A DNA stretch of 64,000 nucleotides. It comes from Toxorhynchites rutilus septentrionalis. Taxonomy: Eukaryota; Arthropoda; Insecta; Diptera; Culicidae. This document shows, one piece after another, positions 1 to 10,850 of the stretch. A program made the translations under genes and the position numbers. The notes below the pieces were generated by a model. It made no database searches. It saw nothing but the letters and a program-made list of their open reading frames with translations, and had not been told where the DNA came from. Location of the stretch: assembly GCF_029784135.1 (NCBI RefSeq), contig NC_073746.1, positions 63,214,097 through 63,278,096 of the forward strand. Direction: 5' to 3'. Each line of letters begins with the position of its first letter. Positions within the stretch are counted from its first letter, which is position 1.

Positions 1-11
1 CGTTATGCAGT

Positions 12-838
12 TAGAGACGTCGGTTAATTGTTCGATTAATTCAAATAATCGAATATCTAAAATTTTAATCGAGTAATTTTGTATCAAATAATGAAAAATC
101 TTAATATGAATACATCGAATAATAATTAAAGTAATCGCGATTAATAAAAAAGGGAATATTTTTTTCAAAAAATATAGTGCAAAATTTGTTACACCGTCGG
201 TGTTTCGTCGAAATTCATCGAATATGCTAAACCATTTACGGTTGAAGCATAAAAATGATTCCCTGCTGAAGAAGAATTCAGGGTCTGCAGGAGTGACATG
301 CGGACTTGAAGAAGGTGGTCTCAATTCCCGTTCTAAAATAGTAGTATTTAAACTCCGGATTCCAAGGAAAATATACCATACTAGTGGTCAATGATTCTAT
401 AAATATACTTTATTTGAACTAGTAGTTATAGAGAAAAATCAGAAAAATACATACAAATCAGCTATTTCAACAACATTCGGTGAATAGGTAATTTTGAACA
501 GAAAACATTTTATGTTGGTATAATAAAAATATTGTGCATCATTTTCATGGTGTGCTCTTTTTTCAATCGTCCTCAAAAAATCATGAAATGGCAAATTTAT
601 CAATACACTGAAATACCATTTCATTCAAGAACCATTATTTTGCACCATGTTTATTTCAAAATTATATTTAATGTAACTTTTAAATTTATGACATCAATTA
701 TTTTATTATAAATGACTGTTCGTGTTTACAAGAAATAACTATTCGCTCGATTAATCGAATACTGAAAGACAATTAAAAATTTAAATTTAAAAATGACCCC
801 ATGATTAATCGAATAAACGTAAAATTTAGACATCTCTA
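12..838. mobile_element. Degenerate hAT element with BED zinc-finger remnant
   Basis: The two ends match in inverted orientation: TAGAGACGTC begins at 12 and its complement GACATCTCTA ends at 838, each followed inwards by a GTTCGATTAA / TTATTCGATTAA-type AT-rich segment. The 8 bases outside each end are TATGCAGT (4-11) and TTCGCAGT (839-846), 6 of 8 identical, as expected for an old hAT 8-bp target duplication. Inside, only a zinc-finger scrap of coding sequence survives. The element cannot be active. Similar ends recur at 966, 37378 and 52774, so this is a small family. Confidence 0.6.
178..297 (+). pseudogene. BED-type zinc finger remnant of hAT transposase
   Basis: From 178 the sequence reads C-K-I-C-Y, a Cx2C pair. 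After a frameshift near 195 it continues as S-S-N-M-L-N-H-L-R-L-K-H, which supplies the two histidines (Hx4H) of a BED zinc finger. BED fingers are the DNA-binding heads of hAT transposases, and this one lies where such a head should lie, near the left end of the hAT relic. The frameshift and the stops that follow make it a dead fragment. Confidence 0.55.
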
Positions 839-845
839 TTCGCAG

Positions 846-2030
846 TCAAATCCCTTTCCACAGTCCTCTGTATATTTATTCCGTTTCCCCTTATTGACTT
901 ATTGACGAGACGGTCACACCTTTAGTTCACACATATTGCAGATTACTAATACATATGCACTCTAGTAGGGATGTCCGGTATTTGTTCGATTAATATCTGC
1001 AAAACACGAACGTGAAAATTCGTATGGCAAATTAACATAACTAGAATGTTTTCTATGAACTAAGGAAACTGACCGCTCTCAGCAATCAATCTCGGTCGCG
1101 CGACAAGAACGCCCAATTTTGAGCGTTCATTGCTTATTCATCTATTGATGGATCTACGTGATTTTTTATAACAATCCAATCTCAATCTCTAACAATCTAG
1201 CGCAAAATAGAAATTTATAGTTTTCTCTTTTCTCTAGCGACCGGATGGCAGCGGCGGTGCTCCCAAATGGCCTTTATCCAAGCCGATAGTTAGAGTTCAG
1301 TGTAATGTTTTCAAAACGTTAGTTTCCTGTATTTCTCCAAGCCTAGTGGGGAATGAACTGCTAAAATATAGAGCCTCTATATAAAAACAAACTGATGATA
1401 CTAACCAGCTGCTAGGGCTTTCATACCCAAGCAAGAAAATTTAAAGAGGCAAGTTGCAGTCCTTAAAAAAATTTAGTTTAGTTGATAGATGAGTAACATG
1501 AAAAATCGAACAACACCAGTGGATACACGAAAAAATATTTTTTTTATTTTATACGATCATTATGATCGTTGAGATACATTATAAAAGGCGTATACAATTT
1601 AGGATATTTTCTACGGAAAATATTGATTAAACACCTCAATTTTAATAAATTTTAACATCGATTTTTTTTTTCAACAGGGTTTTTTTCCTGAAATATACTT
1701 GTATGTACTTATTGGTTTTTCTAAAAACATTGCGATTGTTCAGTGCATTCTTTTATGCTACACACTGAACAAATTAAAGGAAACGCTTGTTAAAGTATAG
1801 TAGGCTTTGGAATGCGACATGGGTTTAAAGAGAAATTTCCAAGCAGTTCGTCTTGTTCACCAATCTTGTACAGTTTGTTTTCGTTGTTTATATTGTTAAC
1901 TTTCCTATACTCGCGCATAGGTCTGACAGACCGAGAGTAAATGAGGTGGCTGAATTAAATGACTATTAAAACTGGATGAAGTTGAAGAAAAAATATTTTC
2001 TGGATTTTTTTCATTCAATTATATATATTT
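846..2030. other. AT-rich intronic DNA, no gene seen
   Basis: This stretch lies in the first intron after the abrupt coding exon (minus strand). It is AT-rich and has no convincing ORF. At 966-994 it carries one hAT-type end (TAGGGATGTCCGG followed by TTGTTCGATTAA), a sister of the end at position 12. I could not find its partner. Confidence 0.4.
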
Positions 2031-2034
2031 TTTT

Positions 2035-2135
2035 GAATAAAAACCAATAACGCCTAAAAATACACAATAACAATATTACAGAGACGCGCACAGCGTAAGT
2101 ACACGAGTTACGATTTTTCGCACGAGTATAGGAGT
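2035..2135 (+). repeat. Dispersed repeat A, copy 1
   Basis: About 100 bp containing AATAACGCCTAAAAATACAC, an AATATTA(C/T)AGAGACRCG block and ACGAGTTACGATTTTT. The same blocks occur in the same order and orientation at about 37658-37775. The family was not identified. The sequence is probably part of a non-autonomous transposon. Confidence 0.5.
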
Positions 2136-2139
2136 GTTA

Positions 2140-2930
2140 ATGTTGTTAACGTTGTTGATGTTCTACTCCGCCTTTCTCGCATTTCTGAAAAATGGATAAT
2201 TAAAGCTTGTAGCCGATTCATTTTCACTTTGTTTTTTTTTATAGAGAAAACTGATTTGTGCATAACAATGATAAATAATAGGCTGTAACTGGAGGACAAC
2301 AGTTTGACAGCTTCATAGGACGAAATCGCATGTTTTATTAATTCATTGTGAATGACTATTGCGAAAAGATTTTGCTAGAGCGCATTTCAAAAGCAAAAAA
2401 TTCGCTTTAGCCGGCGGTTACTTTGCTTGCGGTTTCGTACGAAAATGTAACTGCACGAATCGTATGCGATTGTGAGAAGTGAACAACTTCACATAATTGT
2501 ATTGGTGTGGTTACATTGTTTCCCTTCGCTTCGTTCGAAATCGTCTGCGAACAGAATAGTCCTGAACTCCTGAAGAAAATCTTGACGGGCAATGAAAAAT
2601 GAATAGTTTACAACAATATTGAACGAAGAAGAACTTTGTTGTCGATGAGATGAACTATAATTAGCTACCCCCAAAGCTGGTTTTCACACGAAGAATTTCA
2701 TGTCATGTTCTAGATGAGTTTTTCGGTGAGAACGCTAACGAGCTTTTGGAGCCTAAAATTAAAAACTGTATGCGGGATGACAGAAGATTGTTCGTAGGTT
2801 CGGTCTGAAATCGACTTTTCTATTGACGAATATTGGCGCTAATGGTCGAGACATTTAGTATCTGGACAAACTGTTTATTTTACTGCAACGCCCTTAGTAG
2901 TTGGATCTGGAGCGTTTTGACGGCGGTTTG
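2140..2930. other. Unannotated intron sequence
   Basis: No coding, RNA or inverted-repeat structure could be supported here. The short reading frames overlap in several frames and look like chance. The right side runs into a decayed transposase, so part of this stretch may be its 5' region. Confidence 0.3.
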
Positions 2931-2937
2931 TTTCCTA

Positions 2938-3650
2938 ATGTTCCCTCTTCCAGTGCTGAAAAGTCCGTCATGATTCATTTTGTTTCAGAGAAGTTACGCT
3001 CAATGGAATCCGCGAACCGAAAATTAGTTTTGGACAGCCACATCGATAATCCGACGATGACGAGGACAGGTTAAAAAATTGCGAGGCCGTTGAAGTTGGC
3101 TATATAGCGTTCTAAAACATTTCCGTGAGCGGCGTACTATCGATCGGCATAACAAGTGCCATAGTGGAATTAAGGATCGAAGGCTGCATTTGAAGCTGTT
3201 GGCAACGATTAGGGCAAACCCAGAACTGTCGGATTATGATATCGCCAAAGCACCGTCAGAATGATTCAGTAAGCAATCAGTGTCCTACTGAAGCTAAATC
3301 TATTGGCGAAGAGACGTGCCTAGATGTTGTACAATGAGGTTCCTAGGAAGTACGACGGATGCATCCTCATGGACGGCGAAACATACGTGAAAATGTATTA
3401 TAGACAGCTTCCCGGACAAAAGTTTAATGAAGCCACTGGTCGAGGTGATGTCCTTAGCAGTTTTAAATCCGTTTTTGCCGATGAATTCGCACGAAAGTTT
3501 ATAATCTAGCATGGTATTCGTAGCTACGGACAAAACACCAAGGTTTCCGTGACAAACAAGACTGTGAATTCCAAAATGTACAAGCAGGATTGCCTGAAAA
3601 AACGTATTATTCATATCAGTGTAATGAATACGGTTAATATACCGGGTTTA
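2938..3650 (+). pseudogene. Decayed DD37E-like mariner transposase
   Basis: Translation in shifting frames gives a trail of transposase-like words. Near 3185-3255 it reads R-L-H-L-K-L-L-A-T-I-R-A-N-P-E-L-S (helix-turn-helix region). At 3366-3400 it reads L-M-D-G-E-T-Y-V-K, equivalent to the first catalytic aspartate block (MDDETYVK) of the intact element at 23341. It is followed by L-P-G-Q-K-F and F-A-R-K-F-I-I, and near 3560-3610 by a Y-K-Q-D-C-L-K-K-R block equivalent to Y-R-K-E-C-L-Q-K-R of the intact copy. Stops and frameshifts interrupt it, and the D of DDE reads G. It is a fossil relative of the active-looking DD37E element, not a recent copy. Confidence 0.6.
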
Positions 3651-4132
3651 CGACGAATTTAAGACGCGTCTGAATCCTATCCTAGTTCGCTAAAAGGAAC
3701 GAACTCTCGATATGCTCTGGTAACGCATTTATGACCTATTGGACACGATGTAAATCAATCGGCCAGAACATGCATTGACAAACAATACCGAAACAGCACA
3801 AAATTTGAATGTCAGCTAACCGTTAACGGCAACCGGACGGACGCGTGTCCCCGGTGAGTACCCACATTCAGACCGAAGCAGGATCATCGGAACACGAATT
3901 CACAACATCATCGATGGCTCACAACAATCTGTTGCTGCCGGTGGCGATTGAACACGAGGTAACAAAATATGGACATGGAAATCGGTTCGCCAAGTACTCG
4001 GCGTCATCGCCGTCGTCGTGTCGACGCATAAATCTCAGTGTCGCTGTCAATCTGTCAAATGTGTGTCAGAAATACCATATCTGCGTCTGGTGTCGTTTGG
4101 AGACATTCGGGTAGCGGTCGTTCATCTCTTAC
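3650..4132. other. Intron sequence next to the abrupt splice donor
   Basis: On the minus strand this is the start of the intron that follows the first abrupt coding exon. The donor reads AAG|GTAAGA with the exon edge at 4133. Reading through the donor adds 25 nonsense residues before a stop at 4055, which is intron read-through and not protein. No other gene is seen. Confidence 0.6.
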
Positions 4133-4693
4133 CTTGTGTGCGGTGAACGATCGCTGCTCGCAGGCAATCGTCACATCGACAAAGTCCTCTTCATCACGCA
4201 GATGTCGAAAGGATGACAGAATGGACGATTGGAAGTCGTTCCATTTGAGTGCATACTGCTGCTCGGAGGGTGTTGGCGAGAGTGGCCTATGCTGCTGCTG
4301 CTGCTGCTGTTGTTGCTGGTGTTGGTTGTGGTGGTGCTGGGTCTGGGACTGATTCTGGGATGCTGATTGCTGATGCTGTTCACGCTGTTGCTGATGGTGA
4401 AGCTCCCGTTCGCGCTCCCGGTGTAGCAACTGGAGGGGGTGGTCCATTTTGGCGTCGCTGTTGCTACTGCTGCCACCGGTTCGCTTCTGGCCACCGCCGC
4501 TACTACTGGTATTGTTGTTGTTGTGTATGCTCAGGTTGTTGGCGCTGGCATTGCTCTGTTGGCTGTTGTCCGTCGTGTGCATCTGCTGCGTTTCATTCAT
4601 CCTGGCGTAGCTGCCGCTCGTCCAGGGCGTCGGAATGGCCGGATATCGTCTCAATATCTCACTCTGCTGGATAGCGACAGTTGCTGTCGTCAT
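4133..4693 (-). CDS. ab: abrupt, first coding exon: N-terminal region and start of BTB domain
   Basis: This exon encodes the first 187 residues of a BTB zinc-finger transcription factor. Residues 1-140 are low complexity: Asn/Ser-rich (about 45-80), then a Gln/His-rich tract with nine consecutive glutamines. From about residue 145 the BTB domain starts (Y-A-L-K-W-N-D-F-Q-S-S-I-L, then D-E-E-D-F-V-D-V-T and F-T-A-H-K). This LKWNDFQSSILSSFRHL start is, from my knowledge of the family, diagnostic for Drosophila abrupt among BTB proteins. Abrupt is a nuclear repressor in dendrite, muscle-attachment, wing and steroid-timing programmes. The exon stops at A-H-K with an AAG|GTAAGA donor (phase 0), a usual intron position in BTB genes. 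The rest of the BTB domain and the zinc fingers lie outside the window. The start is fixed by an in-frame TGA immediately before the ATG at 4693. Confidence 0.87.
4285..4335 (-). repeat. ab: CAG/CAA tract encoding polyglutamine in abrupt
   Basis: On the minus strand this is an interrupted CAG/CAA run coding for a histidine-flanked run of nine glutamines just before the BTB domain. Such tracts vary in length between alleles and are common in insect BTB regulators. Confidence 0.7.
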
Positions 4694-4702
4694 TCAATAC
4701 AT
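4694..4702 (-). promoter_or_regulatory. ab: Two-codon upstream ORF touching the abrupt start codon
   Basis: The minus-strand sequence reads ATG TAT TGA ATG: an upstream start codon, one tyrosine codon and a stop, followed directly and in frame by the abrupt ATG. A ribosome using the upstream ATG would stop exactly at the main start codon. Such minimal ORFs can reduce or gate translation. Whether it lies in the mature mRNA depends on the leader structure. Confidence 0.5.
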
Positions 4703-4994
4703 CGAGCGCACTTTTGGGGGTGTTTGACTCGAATCCTTTTTTTTTTTGCCTTCGTATATGAGGTGGGCTTTTCCTTACGCTTTTAGTTTGTTTTTTTGTC
4801 GTTTCTGTTCTTCACTTATTAGAGGTAGTAGTTTTCTTCGAGACTTTGTTTGGTTTTGAGATCATATAAGCTTTCGCCGGAAATCCATTTTCATTGCGGC
4901 TGTGATATACGCGCGCGGTCGCTTCCGAGAGAGAGAGCGGGGTCGTGGTGAGGTGCCGAATTTCTATGTGTATGCTCCAAACAAAGGACGGAAT
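4694..4994 (-). other. ab: Predicted 5' UTR part of the abrupt exon
   Basis: On the minus strand a branch-point-like ATTAATC, a pyrimidine-rich run and TTTTGCAG lie just upstream of 4994, forming a good splice acceptor. If it is used, the exon begins at 4994 and carries 301 nt of 5' UTR before the ATG. The alternative is that the 5' UTR continues unspliced into 5000-5700. This is inference; transcript data would decide. Confidence 0.45.
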
Positions 4995-4999
4995 CTGCA

Positions 5000-7590
5000 A
5001 AATAAATAGAAGGAAAAGTGGGAAAAACTTGATTAATATTCGAGACATATACTAATGCAAGTGCGGCAGTGCTGTCTGTCGTCTGGAGTGTGAGGGATGT
5101 GATGCAGTAGTGGTGCATTTTTCGGCCCGAATTGCTCTGTGCGACTTCGGTTTTCCAGGAGGAGACAGCCACCCGGGGAACGAAAGAGAGTTGACTGGCA
5201 GAGGGTTTTGGGGTGTTTTAGATCGCCAGGAAAACGCAGGCGCTACGATTGTGTGTATGTTTCGGATGTTTTTATTGTTTTCCCTTGCAAAATCGCCGTA
5301 CTTGCAGCAGTAGTGAGCGAAAACTGGGTGCAACGGGGGGAGGGAAGTGATTTCAATGAGAAACTACGACATTACGGAGAGCAGAGTTTCCAATTTTCTG
5401 CAAGTTTTGGGTCTCTTTGCTGGCGCTGCAGTCTGGTTTGTGTGTTGTGCTTGAGAGAAGGCCGAGGGAGCCTTACCCACACATACAGGCTCCTGCCAGG
5501 CGCTGGTCGATTTTTCGCCAACAGTTTTAGTTTTAGTGCTTGCGAGTAGTGTTGGTTGGAGTAGATCAAAATAATAAAGATTAATGCTGTTTAATGTTGC
5601 AAGCTAGCAGCTCGGGCCAAAGCACCGAGTTTGGTTGTGTGTAAGTGTGAACCGGACGGATACAGTTTGGGTTATTTTTTGCAGAAATAGGGTGGTGGTT
5701 TCGTGTGTTCACTCCGAGGAGGATGGAAACCCTCAGTGCGGAACAGAATAAATATTAATCTGGAAATGCATTTTAATAGAAGTTTTCCTCGTGCCATCCG
5801 GAACTGCGGAGGTAGTCGGGGGGAAATATCGATCCGAAGTTCTGAAAAATTATTTACGAGAGGAGCACAGAACCTTGCGGAAATAATTTAATTTTGGAAC
5901 GGGTTATCGATTTGAAATTTAATTGTCCAGCCTGGTTGTGTCACCAGACTGTGATTAATTTATCTAGTCAATCCAACTGCTTCAGTCAAGTAAGGTGAAG
6001 AGAAGTGGTGTTAATTGGCCTTCAATATCGTTTTAATTATCAATCCAGTCCGAACGCGTCGTTTCAACTCGAACTCAAGATCAAATTGGGGGCCCGGTTT
6101 GCATAACACTTGAAATGAGAAAAAAGCTACATTTAGGCAACTTGTTTGTGCAATTATGCGATGAATGCGGCAAACAACACGATTTGAAAAGTGTAGCAAC
6201 TGCAACCGACAGCTAGCAAGATTAATATTGCCGCTGTAAATTAATAAAACTAACAGTAATGCAAAGTGCACATTGCTCTCGTTGGTTTACTGCTCCGAAG
6301 CCAACGCTTGCGCTTGTGCGGGAGGAAAAATCGTATGGAAAAAGAACATGAAATTAGCATAATGGTAATTACTTTTATTACCTTCTATTAGCCTGTTTGG
6401 CTGTTAGGGGCAAAGATGCTGTGTGCAGCGAACAAGACTTTCGAATTAGCGCAATTTCATCTAATTGTGATGAAATATTTTTCTCTATTTTTTTGTACTC
6501 TCGTTCAAGTGGTTTCCGAGCTTCCCCTTTCGCGTTGGCGTGCCAAAAGATCAAGTGAATAGCAATTTCGGTCGAATTTTGGCATGATGGCAAATCGGGC
6601 AGGTTTACGAAAGGGCGCCTACGCTTGGGACGCTGCGTATGAAGGGGTGATTATGGAATTTAGTTGGTTTTACTCTTCGGGCTTACCGTTCTCATGTCTC
6701 TCGGCATGAGGATGTAAGGCATTAATAAAAATTGTTGTGATAATTCGCTGCGTTGTTCGAGTAATAAAAATTAAATTAGAATCCGTGGAGCTTTGACCTG
6801 GCGAGACTTGGGAGGTAGGCTTCGTAGCCAGTGGTGTAGACGGAAGAATTGAACCATAACTGCGCGAAACACACATGTGTAATTGTTTTTACGTCAGAAC
6901 TCAATGGGAAGGCGCACGTACCCATCTTTCCCGCGTAAATATGATTTTAAAATTATTTATGCTTTAAACGACATACAACACACCAGCGAAAGAGCAGCAG
7001 CAGCAGCACTCGATGGAGCGAGTTTTATTGCGCGCTCGAGTTCGGGCCGAAGCATAGTCACGGTTCTCCGCATAAATTATGAGCGCAATTATTACTCGGG
7101 GTACATGAAAACATACACACATTTCTGCGTGCTTTTGGAGCTGGTATTTTTGGTCGCTCCTCCGCTGGTGCGTCGATCATATCGTACATATGTTTTCAGT
7201 TTATTTTTAAATTTATCCCATTTGCGTGTCACACTTTATACCGGCCTGGAGAGGAGGGTGATGCAAGCTGAGAAGCTGTGAAGTGTCTTCCCGGAGGCGA
7301 TTCAAAAATATGTATGTTTTCCCCCCCTCGCTCGCTTTTGGATCGACGAGAAAATATTGCCCGTGGCGAGTTGAAAGCGCGGGTGTGCGTAACGTTCGCG
7401 CGCTACCAACTTGCTGCCGTTTCAATTTATCTGTCGGGTCGGAGGGATTAAGACAGAAGACAGCTGCCAGTTGGTTCTCTAGAGAGGATCCGCAGGGCGT
7501 TAGAGGAAAATAAGGGGATTTACTCGATTGTTGCACTCGTACTGGGGAAAACGCGCAATTGCAACGTTCCTCGAGATGTTCCAAAATTTG
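5000..7590. other. Island 1: GC-richer, repeat-poor DNA upstream of the abrupt exon
   Basis: This is about 2.6 kb of mixed-composition sequence with CpG-containing runs, AG/CT-rich patches and no transposon signature. Several reading frames of 80-140 codons exist on both strands, but they overlap each other, lack family resemblance and are not supported. I read it as noncoding DNA, possibly 5' UTR, promoter or enhancer sequence of abrupt. Confidence 0.4.
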
Positions 7591-7599
7591 ATGTTGCGT

Positions 7600-8225
7600 A
7601 ATTGCGTTTCAATCGGAATTTTATTTTCAGTATTGGAGACACCATAGACAAATTTAGCACATTCTTAGCAATTTGAGTTCTGTAAACTATGTTTTCTAGT
7701 CGAAAACTATATAAACCATTACTAAGTTTTCTATATGAGCCGCGAAAATTATTTAGGCAAGCTGCCGGAACAATGTTTAGGAATCATTTTCATTACTTTT
7801 CATGAAACAGAAGTTTTCAAAAATTCCTTAACGGTCTGACTCAACGCATGGTCAAAATCTTCACTGAATAATGTGTCAAATAATAAACTAACACATCGAA
7901 AATGACAGTTGGATCTATTTAAATTGGCTTCAGGTCTTACAAAAAGCTGTTAAAATTAATTCTGCATGCAAAAGATGAAAAAACCCTGGATCATGTCCAT
8001 TGATTATATATGAATCTTGTTGATTTGTATTTGACCGGAAAATGAGCGGTTTCTTTTCCTTAGCATGTTAGCATTCATGTTTTAAAACGAAACGAAATAA
8101 ATGCCAAAAAAAATCTCTTGTTTTAAAAATATTCGGAAAATGTGCAGAGAACTTGAGAAAAGTAGTTTTAGTAGTTATATTACTATCCATCCAGAAAATA
8201 GTGAGAAATGTTTATGTTACTTTGT
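7600..8225. other. AT-rich spacer, no gene seen
   Basis: Composition drops sharply to AT-rich. I see no ORF with family resemblance, no inverted repeats and no RNA gene. Confidence 0.3.
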
Positions 8226-8399
8226 TGTCCGATCAATTATTAGTCCCTACATATGCGACACCAAGCGGCGAGCGCTTGCACTAGTATGATAACGTGTCAC
8301 ACCAAATCTGACGCAAAGAATCTGTAGATACCCCTATCCTCCCCCTATCCTGGATGGATAAGATAGAGGACATCCATATCTGATCATATCTGAGACTTT

Positions 8400-8770
8400 G
8401 CGCTCAAATATTGGAAGACGCTATGCTACCGTATGCGGAGGAAGAGATGCCGTTAAAATGGCATCTCCGTTAAAATGGCAAATCATGCAAGACAACGACC
8501 CCAAACACATCGCCTGAACTGTGAAGAAATGGTTTGCTGATCATAAGGTCGACGTCATGGAGAGGCCAGCCCAGTCACCGGACTTGAATCCCATCGAGAG
8601 TTTATGGCAAATCGTAAAGAAGTCGGTTTATACGGAAAAATCGGAAAACTAACAGGAACTATGGGCAAAATCCAAGCAGCCTGGTATGCGATCCCTGTCA
8701 GCACTTGTGAAAAGCTGATCGATTCTATGTCGAGCAGGTAGATCATTCGAATCTAGGGTTACACAACGAA
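8400..8770 (+). pseudogene. Tc1 (DD34E) transposase C-terminal fragment
   Basis: From 8488 one frame reads Q-D-N-D-P-K-H, then a stop, then T-V-K-K-W-F-A, and later Q-S-P-D-L-N-P-I-E-S-L-W. The aspartate and glutamate are separated by 34 positions, the spacing of Tc1 (DD34E) transposases. Continuing frames give the usual C-terminal tail (...I-D-S-M-S-S-R). At 8446-8480 a 17-bp piece containing CCGTTAAAATGGC is tandemly doubled, which breaks the frame. The first two thirds of the enzyme are missing. Transposase pastes the element at TA sites; this copy is dead. Confidence 0.75.
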
Positions 8771-8779
8771 GTTTTGGCA

Positions 8780-9030
8780 CGGAATGTTGAAGGAAATTTT
8801 TCCCGGCATGATTTTTTTTTGGATCCTAATTTTGAGTTGGTTTTATTTTTTGACGCGTTATTTTGGTACTTAATTGTGAATATGTTTTATTTCTTCGGAA
8901 GAGACAAATAAAGGACTATTAAAGGATTGAAATACTGAGTTAAAGTATTTTTTTCTCGATGTTTTGAAACATAATTTATTCGTTTGTGTAGTAGTGGCCT
9001 TATTGTTTTGTCCGACGCTGTATGGTGTAA
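8780..9030 (+). mobile_element. 3' end region of the Tc1 relic
   Basis: Downstream of the transposase fragment the sequence ends in TTGTTTTGTCCGACGCTGTA (about 9003-9022), which resembles terminal sequences of insect Tc1 elements. The matching left end is not recognisable, so the boundary is tentative. Confidence 0.35.
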
Positions 9031-9347
9031 TATATTTATTTTAAAATCATCATCAATCACGTCAATCACAATTAATATCACGTTGGTCATTAATGTTTTC
9101 GCCTGTTTTTCAGTGTCTATTCTGTATAGAACCACACATTTAATCATTTTAAGATTTTTGGATAAGAAGTTTGTAAAACACCGAAGGGATTTCTCAATCA
9201 TGCAAAGCGTGGCAGAGTACAGCTAGTTTATTATAAAAATATGCTTTATGCATCAGTGCATTGGAATCCAGTGGAATTTGTTCGATTTCTCTGGATTATT
9301 GTGGAAAATCTGTGGCCCAAAAGTGATTTGTTTCGCAGTATTTGCGC

Positions 9348-9437
9348 TGCAGATATCGAATCGTGTTCTGTGAACATCGAATTGAGTATTGTAGATATCG
9401 AATTCTGTTTTGCAAATATCGATTTGTGTTTTGAGTG
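9348..9437 (+). repeat. 21-bp tandem repeat, about four units
   Basis: The units share GATATCGAAT(T/C)...TGTTTTG and run head to tail with a period of 21 bp, diverged by a few substitutions each. In one frame they encode a repeating D-I-E-x-C-x-x-N-I-E pattern, which is a by-product of the repeat rather than evidence of a protein. Confidence 0.6.
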
Positions 9438-9446
9438 AAGGTCATG

Positions 9447-9787
9447 GATGCCAGATGATTTTTTCAGATGTGTTCAAATGGGACGAAAAAATGTCTTCAC
9501 AATTTGATATTGATAGAAACTAAAATTCATAGCTCGGCTTTGAATAATGTTTGATAGATTATTCTATTTTAATTCTAAATGATATTGTTATATATTGCGT
9601 TTCATTAAACTTAATTTGAGGTTTTGAAATTTATTTCAATGATGACACTGAGACACTATTTCTTACTTTCTTACTTACTTTTTTTGTCGATATTTTAGGC
9701 CAATAGTAGGAATTTTATGGGAATAATATCTCATAATGTCTTCACAAAATCATATCAAAATGAAGACATGTCTCCAAACTTGGCATC
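9447..9787. mobile_element. GATGCCA-family MITE, copy 1
   Basis: The element begins GATGCCAGATGATTTTTTCA and ends with the complement of GATGCCA, with internal ATGTCTTCA motifs on both strands. A second copy with the same ends and motifs is at 26441-26656. It has no coding capacity, and I could not make out a clear target duplication. Confidence 0.5.
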
Positions 9788-9789
9788 TT

Positions 9790-10080
9790 TGGTGAAGGTA
9801 TCACTGCAATAAAGGATCGGGAGAAAGATCAGGTCGGTTCTCAAAGTGGAAATTTGCGTTGATGGCATTAAACTTCATGTTATGATTTGTGAAGCGAAAA
9901 CTATAGTAGATTTTTAGATGCAATGAACACAAATTTAAAATGATATGCCACTCAACGGGCGATTATATGTCTACTACTCCAGCTCAAGCTCAAGAGACTT
10001 GCAAAATTACAAATTAAGGAGATACTTAGGGAGAAGAAAATGGATAAATTGATGCATTCCACCGTTAAAAAGTTGCAATT
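9790..10080. other. AT-rich spacer, no gene seen
   Basis: Only fragments leading into the Tc1 N-terminal remnant are visible here. No independent feature could be supported. Confidence 0.3.
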
Positions 10081-10083
10081 AGC

Positions 10084-10200
10084 GAAATTATTCGTCGAAT
10101 TGGTCGATTCTATCAAGTGGTGCCCAGCTCCTTGGTGAACCTCGCAGGAAAACGGAAAAGGATCTCACGTAAACAAGATCAACAATCGATAGAAGCGTAA
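10084..10200 (+). pseudogene. Tc1-like transposase N-terminal helix-turn-helix fragment
   Basis: The frame from 10084 reads E-I-I-R-R-I-G-R-F-Y-Q-V-V followed by a K-R-K-R-I-S-R-K stretch and a stop at 10200. The pattern resembles the recognition helix (RxIARxxGRSxxVV) and basic GRPR-like linker of Tc1 transposases. It is only 38 codons long with no start codon. It could be the front part of the same kind of element as the fragment at 8400, but the order in the sequence shows it is a separate piece. Confidence 0.4.
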
Positions 10201-10329
10201 CACAATATGCACTACCTGATGGATTCAACGAATAATGGCGAGATTTACGAAAGAAGAAGCCATATTTCGCCACTCGGAATTGGCGGTCGCAAATCATGCA
10301 TGGTATGGGCAGCATAGAAGCTTAAGATA

Positions 10330-10850
10330 GCCTTCATGTCCATCAAAATAAATAGAATGGATTACATTCTGGTGCTGGTCCTAAATTTTATCTGTTAAAA
10401 TGTGTCAAATGTATTGATACCTTCAGAAACACTTTTTGTTCATAACAAATGAGCCCACTAATATTTGTCTAAACATTCGAAATCAATACTGTCTCTGTAG
10501 ATCTATCAGTAGAGGCTTTTCTTAGACTCTTTACGCTATCTACTCGAAACCAGGAGTGGATTTTGGATTGGATTTCTGATTTAGATTCGACATCCAGTCC
10601 TCATTCCAGATACCCTTTCCAATCTGGTAAATTCAAAGATCTTGATCGTAAGATCATTTGTTGAAGTATTTAATTTATTTGACAAAATCGAGAATTTGTG
10701 CACACCGTGGTGTTTATTGCCGAATACTTACTTGATCGCTTCGAATTTTTCCCCAAATGTCAAAACAAAGCGAAAATAAGTTCACAAGTATGTATAATCC
10801 GCAATTTACATTCTTGATCGCACAAAATTTCTCCCATTCATCAGTTCAGT
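10330..10850. other. AT-rich spacer, no gene seen
   Basis: No ORF, repeat pair or RNA gene could be supported. Confidence 0.3.

Noticed and set aside
4055..4132. C-terminal 25 residues of the long minus-strand reading frame over abrupt
   Set aside because: They follow a consensus splice donor (AAG|GTAAGA) exactly where BTB genes carry an intron, and do not continue the BTB domain, so they are intron read-through.
4249..4786. Plus-strand frames of 104-141 codons opposite abrupt
   Set aside because: They are mirror images of the Gln/Asn-rich abrupt coding sequence (Cys/Val/Ala-rich low complexity) and have no domain.
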